Position numbers and translations under genes: made by a program
In this document: piece after piece, positions 1 through 10,914 of the stretch
Layout: each line of letters begins with the position of its first letter
How positions within the stretch are numbered: position 1 is the first letter of the stretch
Notes under the pieces: model-generated
Databases searched by the model: none
Seen by the model: only the letters and a program-made list of their open reading frames with translations
Told to the model about the DNA's origin: nothing
Assembly: GCA_963921935.1 (NCBI GenBank)
Contig: OY998176.1
Span: forward strand, 47,641,813 to 47,705,812
Reading direction: 5' to 3'
DNA length: 64,000 bases
Origin: Galeruca laticollis
Lineage: Eukaryota; Arthropoda; Insecta; Coleoptera; Chrysomelidae

Positions 1-459
1 AGTGAAGAATAAATAAAATGAGATATGAGTAAAAACTCGAACAATCTGATTATTTTTTTTTAAACCATATATCCAATGTGTATATTTTTTAGCAAAATAC
101 GAATAAAATATAATTTTTGAAATGTTTCCACTTTGGTGCAGATTTTTTACATATTTTATTAGGGGAATGATACATTCCTTTCCTCTATTCATTTTTATAT
201 ATTTCTACAGAATGTGTACACCCATGAGCAAAAGCAAAATGGCGTCAAAAATATAAAATCACTAACCTGTGAAATGTTTGGTTTGCAACGGTAATTTTCA
301 CTTTGTGGCATATCATGCACTTTACCATTACACTCTTCTTTACCAAGTACCTTACAAACAACTCTAAATCAGAAAAAAAATTACGAATAAGCGCAAAAAC
401 GTTCCTACAAGCGTCGTTAAACTGTATTGGTAACACAGTCGGCAAATAATGAATGAAAT
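1..459. other. AT-rich sequence, no gene seen
   Basis: AT-rich single-copy-looking DNA. A 66-codon open frame on the minus strand has no recognisable motif and I do not treat it as a gene. No repeat, TIR or RNA gene was seen. Confidence 0.5.
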
Positions 460-985
460 AATGTATGTGGCAATGGCGATGAACTGCTTACCTGATGTTT
501 GATCGCAGCTATTTGGATCTTAGGTAGTCTATCTTTAGTTGTTTTTGACTTTTTCTAATTTTTGTACTTTCTCTGTAATGATTCTAATATTCCAGTTTAT
601 ATTTTCCATGTATTGTCACGTGTTCTCTGCATTCATTTCATTTTAAATTTCTGACTCCCTCATTTTTCCATTGCCTAGGTCTTCCTAAGTATGTACCATT
701 ATCATTACCTTTCACGCAGCCTGTAGTGTGTTGTTATTACTTTTTACTGTGTTACTTTAGTATCAATTTCTGTCTTATTCCTAGCCTTGTTCGTTTGCTT
801 CGGACTATCTCCTTTTTTTTGACAGTTAGGTTTTTATTGTTTTCGTCAAAGTATGTTGCTGTGCATTCTATCCCATAATTTTCATTCACGATCAGTTTTT
901 TATATCCCACTTCTATTCAATTTCCTCTTGTCCCTTTTCAAGTTTTTTCTTTTCTAGTCCCTTTTTTGTAGGATCCGATTCAATA
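460..985 (-). pseudogene. LINE remnant (RTE-like): ORF1 end and endonuclease start
   Basis: Reading the minus strand, a broken frame around 985-780 gives ORF1-tail-like text (GYKKLIVNENYGIECTATYF), resembling the ORF1 tail of the RTE-like LINE at 48.4-48.6 kb. About 200 bp further on an ATG near 608 opens MENINWNIRIITEKVQKLEK, which resembles the start of an apurinic-type LINE endonuclease (normally WNIRG...). The frame is interrupted by stops within 25 codons. ORF1 tail followed by endonuclease start is the order expected of this LINE group. It is an old fragment without catalytic motifs beyond the first strand. Assignment to RTE rests on similarity judged by eye. Confidence 0.4.
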
Positions 986-2419
986 TGAATTATTACTCTC
1001 TATATTTATCTCTCTCTCTCTTTTCCAATATCCGTGAGATATTGTCCCGATTGTACTGGGTGGCCAGATAAAAATGTAAAGTGCTGTATCTCGGAAACTA
1101 TTCGTCGTAGAGATTGGCGGTAAAAGAATGTATCACTTAAGTGGCCAAAAGAAGACTGTGGAGAATATTTTCAGATTTCCAAGATGATCACCATAGAGCG
1201 TAACCGCAATGTTAAACTTATAAAGTGATTTTTATTTACATCCACCTAGTAAGATTACCAACATACCTTTTCAAACGCTGACGCCTTCAAAATGTCCACC
1301 CATGACGCTTTGCCGCTGCATGGTGTAATACCTTATCTTTGAATTATCAGGTGATAATTCCTTTCGTTGGGGTTAACTTTCTCAACAATATTACTGTCTG
1401 TGCACTTAACTAAATTTTAATATATATTGGACTTTTTTGTGTATTTCATTTATAGCACTTTTTACTTTTAAAATCTCATAAACTGATCACATTCGATTTT
1501 CCCCCTGTGGCTTCTCTTCTCTCTAACGCTTCACTCCCGCGTCCTTTTTTATCCATCAACCCTTTCTTGATGATGACCGGAAGTTTATATTTCCTAGAAA
1601 ATCCTTTGGGTTAGCGTTCAACTGTCACTTTGGTTTTATTGATATTCTATAGTTTTTCTGACTTAAATCTGCTATTATACATTGTTTTTTATGCACTATA
1701 TTCTTATCGTTATTCAATCATTCACTAATAGCATTTATCATTGTTTTTTCTTGTTAGTCAATTATATTGAAGTCTCCCGATTGGTCAATGCAAACATATA
1801 AATTTTTCACTTTCTACAACCTAAATATTTACATAATACATATGGATACAATTTATTTCTTATTTTCTTCTTATTCACTACATCGCTATACATAAATATT
1901 TCAGTAATCATTTATTATTATTCTTATTATCTCATATCAATTGCATTTTTACGTTGGTATACCTGTCGTCATTTTTTTTACATTCCTATTTGTTTGACAT
2001 TACCCATACTAATTACAGGTTTCTAAATTTATTATACTTCTTTTAAAGTTTATGATTGAATATTTGATTTAACATATCTTATATTTTTTTTTCTATTCTA
2101 AATTTTACTTATTTATCAATAATTTATAGTTCTGTTGATTTTTCATTCTTATTCTATTTATTTTTTAAATATAAGCAGATTTTTTAGGTGTCTAATATTA
2201 CGTGTAGCGTCACGTTAGTTTATTGAACTTCGTCGCTTGTTAAGTTCTGTCTAAGGTTGCTTATGGTACTGAATTATTTCATTAATGCTTAGCAATAATT
2301 ATTTATGAATTATTTGATTTTTTTATTATATTCTTAATGATTATGTGTACTGATTCAATTAATTACATCTTTCTATCTTTTTATTACTTTGATAAAACTC
2401 TGAATAAATAACTATATAT
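986..2419. other. AT-rich intergenic DNA with a short (TC)n tract
   Basis: No coding signal. A (TC)n run lies at about 1009-1022. The stretch 1047-1260 (GTGGCCAGATAAAAATG..., CTCGGAAACTATTCG...) is more GC-balanced than its surroundings and looks like a dispersed-repeat fragment, but I cannot name the family. Confidence 0.4.
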
Positions 2420-3060
2420 AGCTATTTATTAGGAGCATTAACATAAGAAACTACAGGTCTAATTGGTTTAGATATTATATGTAATTTGACGGTTCCATAT
2501 AATTGTGGAGATTGAGGACTTTTATTTATGATGTACTTCATTTCATAATCACTTAAAAGATAATTTGAATTATTAACAATCTCTTTACATTATTAGAAAA
2601 TTTTTTTGTTGGGTCTGCTCTAAGAATCTGTACATCGCTAGATGCTATAAAGTTATTTATTTTTATTTATAATCTTCAGTTTTGAATAATACAGTGGCAT
2701 TTCCTTTGTCAGATATTGTAATTGTGAGGTTATTATTTTCTACTTTCTTTTCAATGGAATTTAAAACTGGAATGTCATTTTTTGTTTGAGGTTTAACCTT
2801 TGACGATTCAATATTTTTTATGAAATTAGCAATTTGAAATTAGTCATGGAGAAAATTATTTGAATTAGATTTTAAAGCTATTTATGATTCTGTAGCTAAT
2901 ATTCATTTAATTTCAAATTTTAAATTATTCGTAAATTTTGGTGGAATGCTCTACTTTACGCCTTTGTTTAAAAATTCTATTTCACTATTTGTGAAATTAG
3001 TGGTCTGAAAGCTTTTCAAATCGTGGTGCAAGTCTGTTGGTATGTAAGTACTTATTGTTC
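2420..3060 (-). pseudogene. Penelope-like element remnant, N-terminal domain and start of RT
   Basis: The minus strand reads, in broken frames, first a PLE N-terminal region (TNFTNSEIEFLNKGVK near 3000-2950), then ISDKGNATVLFKTEDYK near 2715-2660, then YGTVKLHIISKPIRPVVSYV near 2500-2440. DKGNATV and the Y-G-x-x-K-x-H...RP(V/I)VS block are hallmarks of the PLE reverse transcriptase just before and at its first motifs. Stops and frameshifts break it everywhere, and the catalytic RT core and GIY-YIG domain are absent. A second, divergent copy of the same region lies on the opposite strand at 3255-3575, with the two N-terminal sides facing each other. Confidence 0.7.
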
Positions 3061-3254
3061 CATGATGTTTGGAGTACCTAATTCTATGTTGTGTGTAATC
3101 AAGTTTATTAGTTTTTGCTCTTACTTCTAAAATTTCCTGTGCTTCATCGTGCTGACACTTACTCTAATTTATTTCGTCATCTAAACAGTGAAATGTTGTT
3201 GAAACATGGGTTCATAATGTACAACGTTTATGTAGATGTCTCTCATTTTAAACC

Positions 3255-3575
3255 ATTTTTACATGGGCTACAGAATCAGAAAAATATAATTCAAATAATG
3301 TTCTTTATGAGATATTACCAATTGCCATTTTAATCAAATATATTGAACCGTCAAAGGTTGTACATCAAACAAAAAATAGCATTCCAGTTTCAAATTCAAC
3401 TAAAAATAATAACCTCACAATTACAAAATCTACCAAAGGAAATGCCACTGTTATATCAAAAACTTTATAGATACTAGCAATGTACAAATTCTTAGAGCAG
3501 ACGCAAAAAAATGCAAGAGAGATTGTTAATCATTCAAATTATCTTTTTTGTTGTTATGAAAACCAATCAACATAC
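3255..3575 (+). pseudogene. Penelope-like element remnant, second copy, opposite strand
   Basis: The plus strand reads ATESEKYNSNN, then IEPSKVVHQTKNSIPV and LTITKSTKGNATVISKT, aligning with IESSKVKPQTKNDIPV and LTITISDKGNATVLFKT of the minus-strand copy at 2420-3060. The conserved DKGNATV is degraded to TKGNATV and a stop follows soon after. The copies differ at many positions, so this is not a recent inverted duplication. Head-to-head orientation could reflect two insertions or the inverted partial copies that PLEs often generate. No RT catalytic motif remains. Confidence 0.6.
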
Positions 3576-3666
3576 ACAACTCGATTTGTTACAATAGTTT
3601 ATTTTTCGATGCAGTTAATCTCATTTCAAGTGATACCAAAATAAATTATGAATCGAAATTATTCTT

Positions 3667-4342
3667 AAGGTTGATTCATATTATCATGCACCATTCGTGT
3701 CCAGAATGATGCTTTTCGTTCAACAACATCGTCCATCATAAACCGATTGTATCCAGGGTTCAACGTTTCGCTCCTAAAACTACTAGATAGTCAGGTATCG
3801 AATCGTATACGTTGTATTAAAAATGACAAAACATTTTACCACGGATGAGCATGTTTAATGGCTTAATTGATGGAGTCAAAACTGTTAAGGAAAAAGAGAA
3901 TATTTGCGGTTCACGACATGTAAAAGCAAAAAAATCCGATAAAAATCTTTGGTTACAACTAAATTTTAAGGTACCACTGAATTAAAAATTACAACTTATA
4001 TAAACCAGGCTTAATTATTTATTATACAATATCTAACCTACCTGTGTTGATTTTCAACGTTATAAAAAGGTACACTGACGTACTATCAAAAACGGACTGT
4101 GCTGGTTGCACATTCACACAATCCGACATACAACGTTTCTGTTCAAGAATAGCAAAGAAATCTACTCTTGTTGTTCCCGCTCGTAGCGTTCAGTAAAATT
4201 TTCCGACAATTTTTGATTGCAACTTTCCCTGCTTGATCCGATACGTTCTCTATTATATGAATGCAAAATAATTAGTACAATATTTTTGGATGTCAGAACG
4301 TTTCGAGCTGGATACGATCGATGTATAATATGAATCAACCTT
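3667..4342. mobile_element. 676-bp non-autonomous element with 18-bp inverted termini
   Basis: AAGGTTGATTCATATTAT at 3667-3684 recurs as its exact reverse complement at 4325-4342. Inward of both ends the similarity continues imperfectly, and a motif like CGATYGTATCCAG followed by an AACGTT-type string occurs near both ends and again at about 3749. Terminal plus subterminal repeats and no coding capacity are typical of MITE-like DNA elements. The next base pairs outside the repeats do not give an obvious target duplication (TA or longer), so the superfamily is unassigned and chance or decay cannot be excluded. Confidence 0.5.
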
Positions 4343-4674
4343 CATTGTAATAGAAGCCGTTGATTTTTCTTATTCTACAGTTTTCTAGATATAAGTAAAA
4401 GATGGAAATTAATAACATCATCTTCATTAACTTTTATTGCTGTATTTTTTTCATTTAGGTCAATGTTTTGCAAAAAAATTATTCAAAATATAGTGATACA
4501 GAGTAGATTATGATGTTATTTATGTATTTTTTTGTAAATAATCTTGTTTGGCAGAGTTATTTTGATAATAACCTAATATCAACGTAGGAAGCTTTTTACT
4601 AGGAAAACAAACTCTGTCAATATTTTGTAATTTATTTATTATTTTATATACTCGCTAGAAATAGGAATCCGAAT

Positions 4675-5095
4675 GGATGAGAAGTGCCAAACTACACTCT
4701 AATTGGCTGACGACCAAGTTATCATAGCTAGCGAGCACAACGCGTACTATATGTTTAGAAAATTAAAGGAGAACGGGGTCTAACTATAAACATGGAACAA
4801 ACAGAATTATTAACAGTGGGATACCATCATGAAGAAGTTCAAGATCTACACATACACAAACTATAAAAATTTAGCCGATTGAAATATTTGGGAAACATTT
4901 CGACATCAAAAAAATATATATATGGAAAGTAGGTCACAAAAGAAAAAAAGGCATCCGATTATTAAACTCGTTACTTTGGTCAACCAAAATGTACATTAAA
5001 ACAAAAATGACAATCTATGCAACTATTCTACAACATATTTTAACTTACGGGTGTGAATTCTGGCAACTTGCAGAAAAGGTGAATCACCTGTATTT
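4675..5095 (+). pseudogene. LINE reverse transcriptase C-terminal remnant (RTE-like)
   Basis: In shifting plus frames the sequence reads a degenerate active-site block (LADDQVIIASEHN near 4700), then LTINMEQTELLTVGYHHEEV, then a FSRLKYLGNIS block, then LNSLLWS-like and LTYGCEFWQL-like blocks near 5045-5075. This order (ADD box, 'K-TE-L-V', 'KYLG', 'LL-S', 'LTYG-E-W') is the distal half of LINE reverse transcriptases of the RTE/BovB type. All frames are broken and there is no 5' part or tail. It may be from the same family as the LINE at 47.8-50.4 kb, which lacks precisely this part. Confidence 0.55.
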
Positions 5096-5439
5096 ATTCG
5101 GTCTCCGTTGACCAAATAGGACATTTTTCAAAAATTCTTTCACATAGCTATATAGAATGTCCCAAAAGTATTTAAACATAATATCCAAGTACTATTTTTT
5201 AATGAAACGCCCTATATTTTATCACATTTTTGAATTATACATGGAATATTAGGATAACTTTGAAAAACGTTTCATGTGCCTACGTTATACCGTTCTTCAT
5301 ATATTCCATTTATTACGGAAATGAAGAGTTTACGTAGAAGCTTAATTAGTCCAGTAAATGAATGGACTAATCTAATATAATTGTCTGGCGATTGTTTGTT
5401 GTGATGAAATTTGTATGTCTTGAGTTGAGAGATCATTTA

Positions 5440-6510
5440 AAATGGCAAAATTTTTCACTTCAATCAGGTCAATCAGTTTACTACAATCAGTCAAATTCCC
5501 AACATTCAAACACTCTTCCACTATTATCAAGCGATCGGGAAAGTTCATCTGATTCTAGTTCTCCTGTTATATTAAACTGCTAATTAAATAAGGGTTCAGA
5601 AATTATGTTAGCAACAGCCATCATACAGATACTCAACAATTCTGAAAATCAACATCAAGCGCGTGTTTTACTGACTCCGGTTCGCAAACTTTATAATGAG
5701 TTATGTGAAAAATGAAAATTAAGTAAACACAGAGTACATCTACAAACATATACAACATTCAGGATGCTTGATAAAATTACTGAAAACCTACCACGCCTAG
5801 ACGTGAGTCAATTTTCAATACCGTTAAATATAACATTAGCCGATGAAACATTTTACATACCAGGAAAAACCGATATACTCCTGGGTGCATCATTATTAAG
5901 TGTCGGTCAAATCATATAAAAGAATCATCTTCCCACCCTACAGAAGACACTGAAGAAACACTATGGATTAATGGCACATAGCTCAAGTAACAAACAAACT
6001 GCATTTTAATTTAAAATCAACTGAAACAATTTTGGGAAATGGAAAAAGTGAACAATGAGAAACAATTTTGTCACGGAGAAGAATAGTGTGAAAGATTATT
6101 CAAAGAAAACATGGAACAAAATTAAATAGGAAGATTTGTTATGTCCATTTTGGTGAAATCAAATATACAAGATCTCGGAGAATCGTACGACATAACACTC
6201 AAGAAATTTTGTCAACTGGAGATGAAATTAGGAAAAGATCCAACAATGAAACTAATTTAGCAAAATTTTATGGATGAGTATTACAAATTAGGACACATAT
6301 TGCCAGTTAATCAAGAGGATAACCCAGCAATATTAGTGTGCTATCTACTACATCATGGAGTCCCGAAACAACAAAGCTATAACTACAAAACTCTTCGGCG
6401 GTTCTTAAAAAACCTCTACAAATATTTCTTTAAGTGATTTTGTGAAGGCTCGACCAACAATTCAGCCAGAAATATTTACATTATTAATTAGATTCAGAAG
6501 CTTCAACAGA
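5440..6510 (+). pseudogene. BEL/Pao fragment A: gag end, protease, RT start
   Basis: A BEL/Pao-type retrotransposon piece in broken plus frames. MLATAIIQILNNS at 5605 leads to the protease region; the aspartic active site is visible only across a one-base frame change (the S-G-S-Q-T part near 5680). DILLGASLLSVGQ (5870-5910) is the C-terminal protease motif of this family. After about 400 bp of linker with many stops, YLLHHGVP and SLSDFVKARPTIQPEIFTLL (about 6345-6490) mark the start of RT, equivalent to 7370-7540 of fragment B. The RT stops after LLIRFRSF near 6505, where protease sequence of a second copy begins. So this is the upstream partner of a head-to-tail BEL pair. Confidence 0.65.
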
Positions 6511-7990
6511 TTTAAGAAAAAAATTAATGCATTCAACAAGGTCAATCAACCAATTAAATGTCTCACGCTAATCGATACCTACGCCACTTCAAATTACATA
6601 ACTGAGGAATTTTCAAGGAAACTTGGATTTCAAGGCCAGGAATGCTCCATCCCAATTGGAGTTTTGAATGGTTGCACCACTCTCGCAAAGAGCATGGTAA
6701 CCACAACAATATCATTACGAACTACAGGTTACAACCGATTAGTAACGTTTTTAATCGTCCCAACTATCTCTAATTTCGTACCACAAGAACCGATATATCG
6801 AAACATGTTATGTATACCTAAGAATATAAAGCTTTCCGATCACGAATTGGATACAGTCGCGCCAGTTGACCTGCTGTTAGGCACCGGCATCGCATTGTCC
6901 GCATTATCAGTAGGTCAAACAGATTTATCACCAGAAGGCGGACCTGATGCTATTTTTACAGAAAACCAAGGTTGGATGGATCATCGGGGGGAGTTTACCT
7001 CCTGCACGATCGGTTCGCATGCGTACATGCTACCTTACCGAAGAACTTCAGTTTTATATACCAAAATTTTGGGAGGTCGAAGAAATCCCTGTCACTATGT
7101 CCACCTCAGTACCAGTACGGGAAGAACCTTTTTCCAAACTTACACAGAGACGTCAAGACGGACGATACGTTGTCGCGCTACCTTTTAACGAAAAACAATC
7201 AAAATACGGCGAAACTTTAACCATGGCACGTAAACGATTACAGAGTCTACAGCGAAAATTATCATTGAATCCGGAACTGAATAAACAATACCATAAGGTC
7301 TTAAATGAATACATACATCTCGGCCATTTATCTGGAATACATTATACTCAGTCAACCGAATCAGGATTCTATCTGCCTTATCATGCCGTCATTAAACCAG
7401 GGAGTCTGAGGACCGCTGTGAGAGTTGTATTCGACGGTTCTGCAAAAAGCTAAACAGGAATTTCATTAAACGACATGCACTTCGCTGGCCCAACGATTCA
7501 GCCAGAATTGACAACATTATTACTACGTTTCCGCAAACACACAATTGTTCTGACTGGAGACATAGAGACAATGTATCGATAATTTCGTATCAAACCATAA
7601 GACCGCAACTATTGAAAAATTATGTGCACTGGCTGGAAGGGCGAGGATCAAACATATCAATTGAATACCTTTGTACTTTCATGTGCCCCATACCTGGCAA
7701 TATGATTTCGTCATCAATTGGCTCGAGATGAACAAAATAAATACCCACTGGCTTCCAAAATTCTACAATGTGACTTTTATGTGGATGATCTATTAACTGG
7801 TGCTAAAACGATTGATGAAGTTGTGTTCATACGCAATCAACTGAATCAACTTCTTGAATGTGGTGATTCAAAAATCCAACAATGGGCGTCTAATGATCCA
7901 AGAGCACTCAATAACTTAAGGAAGTATAGGAAGAGCCAGTGACAAATTTTAGGTGGTCATTTCAAAAGTCACGAAACTGTCTACAGTAAA
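6511..7990 (+). pseudogene. BEL/Pao fragment B: protease and reverse transcriptase
   Basis: The first part (open 6442-7188, shared with fragment A's RT start) reads a BEL protease: LTLIDTYATSNYITEEFSRK, where the catalytic D-S/T-G is changed to D-T-Y, and VDLLLGTGIALSALSVGQ. A frame change near 6950-7090 leads to the RT linker and RT start (FWEVEEIPV, SGFYLPYHAVIKPGSLR, RVVFDGSAKS up to 7453). Beyond the stop at 7452 RT continues in pieces: AGPTIQPELTTLLLRF, LTGDIETMYR followed by a stop, and CDFYVDDLLTGAKTIDE (7770-7815), which preserves the YVDD catalytic box. RNase H and integrase are missing and no LTR was found. Inactive. Confidence 0.7.
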
Positions 7991-8323
7991 TCCTCTATAC
8001 CTACTAGAAATGAAACGCCACTTCTGGCAGCCCTGTGTGGCCGGGGTAGACTACCCTAAAATTTTGAGGAGGGTAAGAGATAAGATTCATTTTAGTTAAA
8101 GTATCAGTCATAAACTTTTAGGAAAAAATCCATTTTTGTCATTTCGTCAGTCTTCAAATTTTAACAGAATAAATAAAATAAATAAACAATTAACAATATA
8201 CAAAGCCAGAACGAAATTTCATCACCAATAGTCTGCCAGAGCGAAAAAAGTGTCCGTGCGAGTGCAAGTAAGACAGTAATATGGAAACTTGCGGGTTAGA
8301 GTGAGGACGCTCATTGGAGAGTA
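7991..8323. other. No feature recognised
   Basis: Transition from the BEL fragment to the hairpin repeat. A short more GC-rich patch near 8025-8075 (TGTGTGGCCGGGGTAGAC) may be a repeat scrap. No coding signal. Confidence 0.4.
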
Positions 8324-8335
8324 AAATATATAGAA

Positions 8336-8576
8336 GTGTTTTTAAATGAAACTCAAGGTCTCTAGTTAATTCCACAATATAATACAAGTTATTGAAAATT
8401 CTAAAAAATTGACAATTGTTTCGATGATATTGATTTATCGAAATAATTGTCAATTTTTTAGAATTTTCAATAACTTGTATTATATTGTGGAATTAACTAG
8501 AGACCTTGAGTTTCATTTAAAAACACTAATATGAGCATATTCCACGAAGTAAGGGTCGAGACAGTCAATTTCATTT
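8336..8576. mobile_element. Long-hairpin repeat, copy 1, flanked by 14-bp direct repeat
   Basis: Two 90-nt arms, 8336-8425 and 8437-8526, are reverse complements with a single mismatch that I can see, around an 11-nt loop. On the right a 50-nt non-palindromic tail follows (ending GACAGTCAATTTCATTT). The whole is flanked by a direct repeat AAATATATAGAAGT at 8324-8337 and 8577-8590; two of its bases overlap the left arm. Copies with the same tail and arm sequences lie at 30220-30315 (collapsed arms) and 63213-63470 (diverged). No open frame or pol III box was recognised. A target duplication of 12-14 bp fits retroposition better than most cut-and-paste families; the class is unknown to me. Confidence 0.75.
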
Positions 8577-8869
8577 AAATATATAGAAGTTGAATATAAA
8601 CAATTTGAGAATTTTTTTTCGTATACTAATTAAAAATATAAAATTTGTTTGTGGAATTATTAAGTCGTTTAACAGTCTTCATCCTCGTGTGCACTATCAT
8701 ATTGGTCGCCGTGATCCTAAATGAATACCTACAGAATCATTTGAATATTCTATTAACTGAATTTGAGACTGTAATATTCCATCATCTGTGAACAAGATTA
8801 ATAATAATTTATATTTTACGACTTAATATATACGTATGTATATAATATGTATGCAATTCATACAAAAGA

Positions 8870-9143
8870 TATACTTAACATCAATATTGGCATCATTTAC
8901 TTCGATATCAATGTTGTTGTTGGCGATAGCATCACTTACTGTAGGTGGTAGCTGATCTCCCTAGAACCAGTGAAACTCGTACTGACCATCATTTAACATC
9001 CATACATTGCCTTTTGGACACAATATAGTAGGCAAATCCAGATGTGCATTTCTACAAATGGAAGCGATGTATTTCGTTCTTAATACGTGTTGGTGGAGTT
9101 TAGCTTGACATGGAGGCAAATGACATGGATCAAATTTAATCAT
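8870..9143 (-). pseudogene. HEEADT/TGCD-family protein, C-terminal exon (copy on minus strand)
   Basis: The minus strand reads MIKFDPCHLPPCQAKLHQHV, then RTKYIASICRNAHLDLPTIL and LNDGQYEFHWF, a stop, then GDQLPPTVSDA and a run of N/D residues ending at a probable splice donor near 8885. This is the C-terminal region of a multicopy arthropod protein family whose central part lies on the plus strand at 9246-9960. The same residues IKFD-CHL start this exon and occur near the end of the plus copy. The sequence past the exon (8820-8880) resembles the intron after 11710. The family's function is not established; it behaves like a repeat. Confidence 0.55.
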
Positions 9144-9245
9144 TTTATTTTTAAATGACCAATTGATTTTACAAATGAATTAAGAAATAACAAATTTAAA
9201 GAAGCAATAGTAATTTTTTTCACCCAACACTGGGTAACAGATGAA

Positions 9246-9960
9246 ATGGCTCCGTTTATTGGTAATAAAATCATTTATCTTAAGTTAAAAGAATGCCATA
9301 GTTATGAATCTGTCGATGATAAAGTCATCTCCACAGTTTTTTCACAATTATCTTTCTCAGATCACGAAGAAGCTGACACGAAAATTGATAATCCTATATG
9401 TAAAATAAACGATGAAGGAAATATACTTATTCGATGTTCTGATATAGATATTCCTATGCTTAGAAATATGGATCACCTAAAAAATATAAATGTAGAAATT
9501 TGGATGAATATTAGCACAGGCAATAACCAACGTTATATTAACGTATCAAATATATACCAACGAATTGGTCCAGATATTTGCAAGAGTTTACCTGCATATC
9601 ACGCCTTAACTGGATGTGATTATGATCCAGCATTTTATAAAAAAGGAAAAATTAATCCGTTTAAGCTACTGATGAAATCCAAAATGTATCAAGAAGCTTT
9701 CATCTTGCTAATGTAACAGAAGATATAATGGATACTGACATTCTTGCAACATTAGAAAAATTTGTATGCCAAATCTATAAAATAAAGAATTGTGACGACA
9801 CAAATAGCGGAAGATTCGAACTATTCATGAAACATTTGGTGAACCATTTGAAAATAAAGTGATTAAATTTGATGCATGTCATTTGCTTTCATGTCAAGAT
9901 GAACTCCACCCACACGTTGTAATAAACACGAGATATGACATAGGAAATTTTAAGGACACC
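9246..9960 (+). pseudogene. HEEADT/TGCD-family protein, central region
   Basis: An open frame of 156 codons (9246-9716) shows DHEEADTKI at about residue 39, ILIRCSDIDI at about 60, GNNQRYINVSNIYQRIG at about 98, and LPAYHALTGCDYDPAFYKKG at about 120. Spaced acidic motifs of this kind (EADT, SD-D, TGCD) recall FEN/XPG-like PIN nucleases; that link is my inference. After the stop the family sequence continues (TDILATLEKFVCQIYKIKN, then in another frame KVIKFDACHLLSCQDELHPH) to about 9950. At least one frameshift and one stop break it. Multicopy transposon-associated proteins with this motif set are common in insect genomes; I do not know their role. Confidence 0.55.
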
Positions 9961-10554
9961 CCATATAGATAAATTTTTTTTGATCATAAGATAAGTCGAA
10001 ACAAATTAATATAAAAAAACAATTGTTGACCTCCGCAAGGAATGAATTTGATACAAACAATTTTACATAACCGGCAAGGTGGATAAACAATACATCAGGT
10101 ATTTGCCATGTTTTGTTTATCAAAAAATATAATCAAACGTTGCCAAACTAGTATAATGAAATTGAAAATTAAGCTTCAGTTACGAAAATAAAGACAAGGG
10201 CAAAAATGAAACGATTCTAAAATAAATAGCAGGAATTTTGGTAACAGAATTAGTGAGGTAGTAACCCTCATTAAGTGACCAGGCACTGTAAGGCCTGCCA
10301 CTTCGTTGTCGACAGTAATATTGTGTAGTTGTGACTTGTGATATTTCAAAAGCGTAAGTTTTTTTACCGTATAATTATTTTTTTATACTGTATTGACATT
10401 TTTATTTGATTTGACTGGGTGTCCAAAAGAAAAAGGGATACATATATTTTCTGTCATATTGAGTGCACTATTTACATCTGAGCCCATCACCTACCATATT
10501 TGGGAAATAGCACAAATTGAATCCGATCTAATCTAAAATTATATTCATATACAA
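9961..10554. other. AT-rich intergenic DNA
   Basis: No coding or repeat signal that I can support. Confidence 0.4.
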
Positions 10555-10800
10555 GAGATACCGTATGTTCGATAATCATTTTCTTATATTTTTTTCTATA
10601 TTGTACAGGATATCCCAATGTACGAGATATCATATTTATTCTATTAGATTTCGAAAAACTGTTGATAATTATTTTAACATATTGTACAGGATATTCAACT
10701 GTACGGGATATCACATTTATACCATTCGATTTCGAGAGTTTGTTCGATAATTATTTTTCGTATATTGTATCGAATATTCAACTATACGTGATATCGTATT
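10555..10800. repeat. Tandem repeat, about 81-83 bp unit, roughly three copies
   Basis: Units can be phased on GATATC at 10626, 10707 and 10790 (spacing 81 and 83 bp), with a shorter degenerate unit starting near 10557. Each contains ATTGTAC(A/T)GGATAT, a TTCGATAATTATTTT-like string and ATTAGATTTCGA or CATTCGATTTCGA. Units differ from each other by several substitutions. The short open frames here on both strands are by-products of the repeat. Confidence 0.7.
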
Positions 10801-10914
10801 TTATCTTTCATAATCAGAAAAGTCCCTTTAAAAAATTTGCAAGACGTTGTGCCCGAGTCAGATTTATTTCGTTAGTCTCATTTCATATACAGGGATAGTC
10901 CTATATAAGACATC

